Positions 60,612 through 64,000 of a DNA stretch of 64,000 nucleotides are shown piece by piece. A program made the position numbers and the translations under genes. Numbering within the stretch: position 1 is the stretch's first letter; every line of letters begins with the position of its first letter. Origin of the DNA: Paraburkholderia sp. Tr-20389 (GTDB taxonomy: Bacteria > Pseudomonadota > Gammaproteobacteria > Burkholderiales > Burkholderiaceae). Location: positions 19,041-83,040 of the forward strand of contig NZ_JAAGPD010000049.1 of assembly GCF_017104565.1 (NCBI RefSeq), given 5' to 3'. The notes under the pieces are model-generated. The model had not been told where the DNA came from, searched no databases, and saw only the letters and a list, made by a program, of their open reading frames with translations.

Positions 60612-62212
60612 TTTGCGTCCTCCTGTTTGCCGCGCAGCAACGCTTCCGGATGGCGCTGCAGATAATCGGAAAGCGCGCGGAACGACGCCGCCGTGCGCGC
60701 GAGTTCCCGGATCGCATCGCTCGTGTCCTGCTGCAGCGTCGAGTCGGGCGCCAGTGCGCTGTTGGCCGAGTTGAGCGTCGTCTGCGCCGCCGACAGCGTG
60801 CTCTTCGCCTGCGGCACGACCTGCGTATTGAGGCTCTGCATCAGCGTGCCCATATCGGCGAGCGTCTGCTCCGCGTTCTTGCCGATCTGCTCGAGCGGCA
60901 GCTTGTTGACGCGCGCGACGATCCGGTTGATCGACTCCTGCAGCGATTGCAGCCCGCTCGGCTCGGTCGGCAGTTCGGCGGGCGTGCGGCTCCAGTCGAT
61001 GGCCGTCTTCGGCGCGTTCGGGAAGAAGTCGAACGAAACATACAACTGCCCCGTCAGCAGGCTGCCCGTTTTCAGTTGCCCACGGAAACCGCGCGACACG
61101 AGGAAATCGGCAATCGCCTTCGGATCGCTGAACGCTCGACCGCTCTCCGGCTTGCCGTCCGCGTAGCGGGAGGTGAAGCGCTCCGGATAGAACTTGATCT
61201 CGACGGGAATGCTGATCTGTTTCGTGACAGGATCGAAGCGCGTGTAGATCGCCGATACTTCGCCGAGCACGATACCGCGGAAATCGACCGGCGCACCCAC
61301 CGTCAGTCCGCGCACCGATTCCTTGAAGTTGAGCACGTAGGTATCAACGATGCGGTCCTGCACCTTCATCGCGTCGGCACGCGTCGCGAACAGCGTGAAC
61401 GGCGTGCGTGCCGGGGCTGCGGGCTCCGCGAGCGACGACGGTGGCGTTTCGAACGCCAGGCCGCCGATCAGGATCGACACCAGCGACTGCGTGTTGATCT
61501 TCACGCCTTCCGTGCCGAGCGAAACATCGATGCCGCCCGCTTCCCAGAAGCGCGAATCGCTTTTCACATAGCTGTCGTACGGCGCGTTGACGAAGATATG
61601 CAGCGTGATGCCGCCGCCGTCCTTGTCGAGTTCGAACGCCGTCACCTGCCCCACTCGCAGCCGCCGGAAATAGACGGGGGAGCCGACATTCAGCGACGCC
61701 AGATTCGATGTCTTCAGTACGAACTCGCGCCCGGGCACGTCGCTCGCGAACACGGGCGGATTTTCGAGCCCGGTGTAGTCGCGTCTTTGGTGCTTCGCAT
61801 GGCCGATGTCCATGCCGATGAACGCGCCCGACAGCAGCGTGCTGATACCCGACACGTTGCCGCCCGCCACGCGCGGCCGCTCGACCCAGAAGCGCGTGTC
61901 GTCGACGAGCATGTTGGTGGCGTTGGGCGTCAGTTCCGCCGTCGCGACGACGCGCTTGTAGTCCTTCGACAATGCGACCTTTTTCACGACGCCGATATCG
62001 ACGTCCTTGAACTTGATCTTGGTCTTGCCCGCTTCGAGCCCTTCGCCCGTCATGAAGCTGATCGTGATGGTCGGCCCTTGCGAGAGCGCCGCCTGCACCG
62101 CGAGCCAGATGCCGACTCCGACAGCCGCCATGGGCACGAGCCAGATCCACTGGATGCGCCAGCGTTTCTTCGGTACGCCCGCTGCGCCGGGCAGGTCGGT
62201 GGGCCGGTTCAT
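60608..62212 (-). CDS. pqiB: MCE-domain lipid transport protein PqiB
   Basis: A 534-residue protein with one N-terminal transmembrane helix (IWLVPMAAVGVGIWLAVQAAL) and three MlaD/MCE domains in series, starting ISFMTGEGLEAGKTKIKFKDVDIG, then GREFVLKTSNLASLNVGSPVYFR and VLNFKESVRGLTVGAPVDFRG. The C-terminal ~130 residues form a long coiled-coil rich in Gln/Asn/Leu that builds the tunnel. It bridges inner and outer membranes for lipid movement. Confidence 0.95.
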   Translation of the reverse strand: MNRPTDLPGAAGVPKKRWRIQWIWLVPMAAVGVGIWLAVQAALSQGPTITISFMTGEGLEAGKTKIKFKDVDIGVVKKVALSKDYKRVVATAELTPNATNMLVDDTRFWVERPRVAGGNVSGISTLLSGAFIGMDIGHAKHQRRDYTGLENPPVFASDVPGREFVLKTSNLASLNVGSPVYFRRLRVGQVTAFELDKDGGGITLHIFVNAPYDSYVKSDSRFWEAGGIDVSLGTEGVKINTQSLVSILIGGLAFETPPSSLAEPAAPARTPFTLFATRADAMKVQDRIVDTYVLNFKESVRGLTVGAPVDFRGIVLGEVSAIYTRFDPVTKQISIPVEIKFYPERFTSRYADGKPESGRAFSDPKAIADFLVSRGFRGQLKTGSLLTGQLYVSFDFFPNAPKTAIDWSRTPAELPTEPSGLQSLQESINRIVARVNKLPLEQIGKNAEQTLADMGTLMQSLNTQVVPQAKSTLSAAQTTLNSANSALAPDSTLQQDTSDAIRELARTAASFRALSDYLQRHPEALLRGKQEDAK

Positions 62213-63558
62213 TCCCGGTTCCTCGTATCCCAGATGAGCCGTGGATCGAACGACATTGCGGCGAACATCGTCAGCACGACGACGGCGCCGAACGCGATCG
62301 CGGCGGGACCGGCGCGCACCGTGGCGAGTGCATTGAACTGCACGAGCGCGGTAAGGACGGCGATCACGTAGATATCGAGCATCGACCAGCGCCCGACCAG
62401 TTCAACGATCCGGTAGATGCGCGCGCGCTGATCCGGCTGCCACGTAGACCGGAAATTCGCCGAGGTTGCGAGAAAGCCGATCGCGAGAATCTTCAGCATC
62501 GGCACCGCGATACTCGCGATAAAGACAAGCACCGCGAGCGGCCACGAACCCGACGTCCACAGATACACGACGCCGCTCATGATCGTGTCCTTCTGCGCGC
62601 CGAACAGCGAACTCGTGTCCATCACGGGCAGGATGTTGGCGGGGATGTAGAGGATGATCGCCGCGATCAGGCAGGCCCACGTGCGCGCGAGGCTATCGGG
62701 CTTACGCAGATGCAGATGCGCGCCGCAGCGCGGACAGTGCCCGGGATGTACGGGCCGGTGCACGGCCGCATGCACGTTCGCGTAGTCGCGTTCGTCGCTG
62801 GCCTGCGCGGGCGCGACGCGGGTCAGCAAACCGCAGTCATGGCACACGCACAGGCCGCACGCGGCGGCCGTCGCGGCGGGAAACGGCGTGTCGCTGTTGA
62901 AGTCAGGACCGGCGTCGGGCACGCCTTCGAGGCGCATCCACAGGTCGCGCACATCGAACGCGGAGGCGGCCGCCGCGAGCATCAACATCAGCGCGCCGAA
63001 CGACCACAACGCCGGCCCCGTCACTACCGACGCGATATGCGCGAGCTTCACCAGCGCGACCAGCAGGCCGAGTATCAGCACTTCCGTCATGCCCCATTCC
63101 TGCGCGACGCGCAGCGTGCGGAACACGGCGTCCGCGCGATACGGCGTGCGTCCGAGGCGCAGCGGCAGCAGCAGCCACACGAGGCCGAGCGCCTGGCACG
63201 CGGGCATCAGCATCGTCGTGATGAAGATGAGCGCCGACAGCGGCCACATGCCGTCCTGATACAGCACGCGCACCGCGCCGAACATCGTCGTTTCGACGAG
63301 ATCGCCATTCACCGCCAGACCGACGATCGGGAACGCATTCGATATCACCCACAACACGCACGCGGCGAGCGCATAGGCGAGCGTGCGGTCGAGGCTGTTC
63401 GCGTGACGCCGGTACAAGGTCGCGCGGCAGCGGCAGCAACGCAGCACGCCCTCGGGCGGCACGGTGCTTTCAAGCTGGAGCAGATCGCATTCGGGACAGG
63501 CGATCACAGGCGTGCGCGCGGCGTGGCCCAGATAGGTGGAGGTGGCCGTGTCGCTCAT
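62209..63558 (-). CDS. pqiA: Paraquat-inducible membrane protein PqiA
   Basis: A 449-residue membrane protein with two homologous halves, each starting with a zinc-ribbon-like Cys cluster (ACPECDLLQL..CCRCRATLYR and CHDCGLLT..HCPRCGAHLHLRKPDS) followed by about four helices. It starts and ends with 4-base overlaps to the outer-membrane factor and pqiB. It is the inner-membrane partner of the MCE transport system. Confidence 0.95.
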   Translation of the reverse strand: MSDTATSTYLGHAARTPVIACPECDLLQLESTVPPEGVLRCCRCRATLYRRHANSLDRTLAYALAACVLWVISNAFPIVGLAVNGDLVETTMFGAVRVLYQDGMWPLSALIFITTMLMPACQALGLVWLLLPLRLGRTPYRADAVFRTLRVAQEWGMTEVLILGLLVALVKLAHIASVVTGPALWSFGALMLMLAAAASAFDVRDLWMRLEGVPDAGPDFNSDTPFPAATAAACGLCVCHDCGLLTRVAPAQASDERDYANVHAAVHRPVHPGHCPRCGAHLHLRKPDSLARTWACLIAAIILYIPANILPVMDTSSLFGAQKDTIMSGVVYLWTSGSWPLAVLVFIASIAVPMLKILAIGFLATSANFRSTWQPDQRARIYRIVELVGRWSMLDIYVIAVLTALVQFNALATVRAGPAAIAFGAVVVLTMFAAMSFDPRLIWDTRNRE

Positions 63559-64000
63559 TTCACTTCCTGCACGGTGCCGTTCGTGCCGTTCACGGGCTGC
63601 GATGCATCGCCCGCATGCGCGGCCTGCTGGGTGGTCATGCCTTCAGCCGTGACCACCCAGCCACCGCCCATCGCCTTGTACAGACTCACATACGACACCA
63701 TCACACCCGCCTGGGTCTGCGTCTCGCTCAGCTGCGCGTTGAACAGGCTGCGCTCGGCATCGAGCACCTCGATATAACTCGTATAGCCGCCTTCGTACCT
63801 GAGCCGCGCCAGATGTGCATAGGTCGCCAGCGCCTGTACCTGGCGGCCCTGCACCTCGAACTGCTCGCGCAGCTTCTGCGACGAGATCAGCGCATCGTCG
63901 ACTTCCTGGAACGCCACCTGGATCGCCTTGCGGTACGAGTACAGCGCCTGCTGCTGCACGGCCTCGGCCTGCTTCACCTGACCGGCGATCGCGCCGCCCT
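63555..64000 (-). CDS. TolC-like outer-membrane efflux factor (NodT family), C-terminal part
   Basis: The open frame continues past 64000, so only the C-terminal ~148 codons are seen (the gene's start lies to the right). It reads AVQQQALYSYRKAIQVAFQEVDDALISSQKLREQFEVQGRQVQALATYAHLARLRYEGGYTSYIEVLDAERSLFNAQL, the second helical-hairpin repeat of the TolC fold with its characteristic RYxxGxxSYxEVLDAxR. A low-complexity tail (VNGTNGTVQEVK) follows. It is co-transcribed with pqiABC (ATGA overlap), placing an efflux channel gene in front of a lipid-transport operon. Confidence 0.9.
   Translation of the reverse strand, partial: GGAIAGQVKQAEAVQQQALYSYRKAIQVAFQEVDDALISSQKLREQFEVQGRQVQALATYAHLARLRYEGGYTSYIEVLDAERSLFNAQLSETQTQAGVMVSYVSLYKAMGGGWVVTAEGMTTQQAAHAGDASQPVNGTNGTVQEVK

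Overview
The window is a high-GC (roughly 60-65 %) proteobacterial chromosome segment. Gene content points to a Burkholderiaceae betaproteobacterium, most like Paraburkholderia/Burkholderia (inference from product families, not a database match): a 16-strand trimeric porin of the Omp32/OpcP type, minCDE, spoT-rpoZ-gmk-yicC, rph-rdgB-hemW, pepN, heptosyltransferase I, and a beta/gamma-proteobacterial aryl polyene pigment cluster. No insertion sequence, prophage or CRISPR array was seen; it reads as core chromosome carrying a few accessory modules.

Region 1 (1-18.9 kb): an aryl polyene (APE, xanthomonadin/flexirubin-like) pigment cluster. A tightly coupled minus-strand operon, mostly with ATGA or similar stop/start overlaps, runs from 18889 to 1828. 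It encodes a chain-length-factor-like ketosynthase, PlsC-type acyltransferase, two acyl carrier proteins, a membrane protein, an acyl-ACP ligase fused to a dehydratase, a glycosyltransferase fused to an LpxL-like acyltransferase, an aromatic/histidine ammonia-lyase, thioesterase, LolA-like carrier, MMPL exporter, three ketosynthases with intact Cys-His-His, dehydratase, ketoreductase, and two small paralogous exported proteins. A methyltransferase on the plus strand and a flavoenzyme with halogenase hallmarks (cut by the left edge) lie at the far end. The ammonia-lyase would give a cinnamate-type aryl starter, the ligase loads it on an ACP, the type II enzymes extend and dehydrate it, and GT/acyltransferases plus MMPL/LolA place it in the outer membrane.

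Region 2 (18.9-26.2 kb): a yybP-ykoY manganese riboswitch and its UPF0016 exporter, a DUF4136 lipoprotein, aminopeptidase N, a HigBA-type toxin-antitoxin pair, fructose-1,6-bisphosphatase and tRNA-Thr(CGT).

Region 3 (26.2-34.4 kb): an acyl-CoA dehydrogenase/CoA-transferase pair with a divergent LysR regulator, then a DUF2946 - TonB receptor - Asp-box protein - thioredoxin-fold operon, probably for copper.

Region 4 (34.4-41.3 kb): a 49-residue protein, secreted chorismate mutase, exonuclease/GIY-YIG protein, CspA, an unrecognised 80-residue protein, a strong candidate small RNA at 38040-38126, a major porin, GreB, two tandem tRNA-Arg(ACG) and a DUF2591 protein.

Region 5 (41.4-55.2 kb): housekeeping genes for ppGpp metabolism, RNA processing, nucleotide sanitation and haem trafficking, tRNA-Ser(TGA), a TonB-fold lipoprotein, an MFS symporter, tiny membrane proteins/lipoproteins, WaaC and a ClC antiporter.

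Region 6 (55.2-64 kb): a small lipoprotein, a WxxGxW-repeat protein, minCDE, a GNAT acetyltransferase, methionine aminopeptidase, and a pqiABC operon preceded by a TolC-like outer-membrane factor cut by the right edge.
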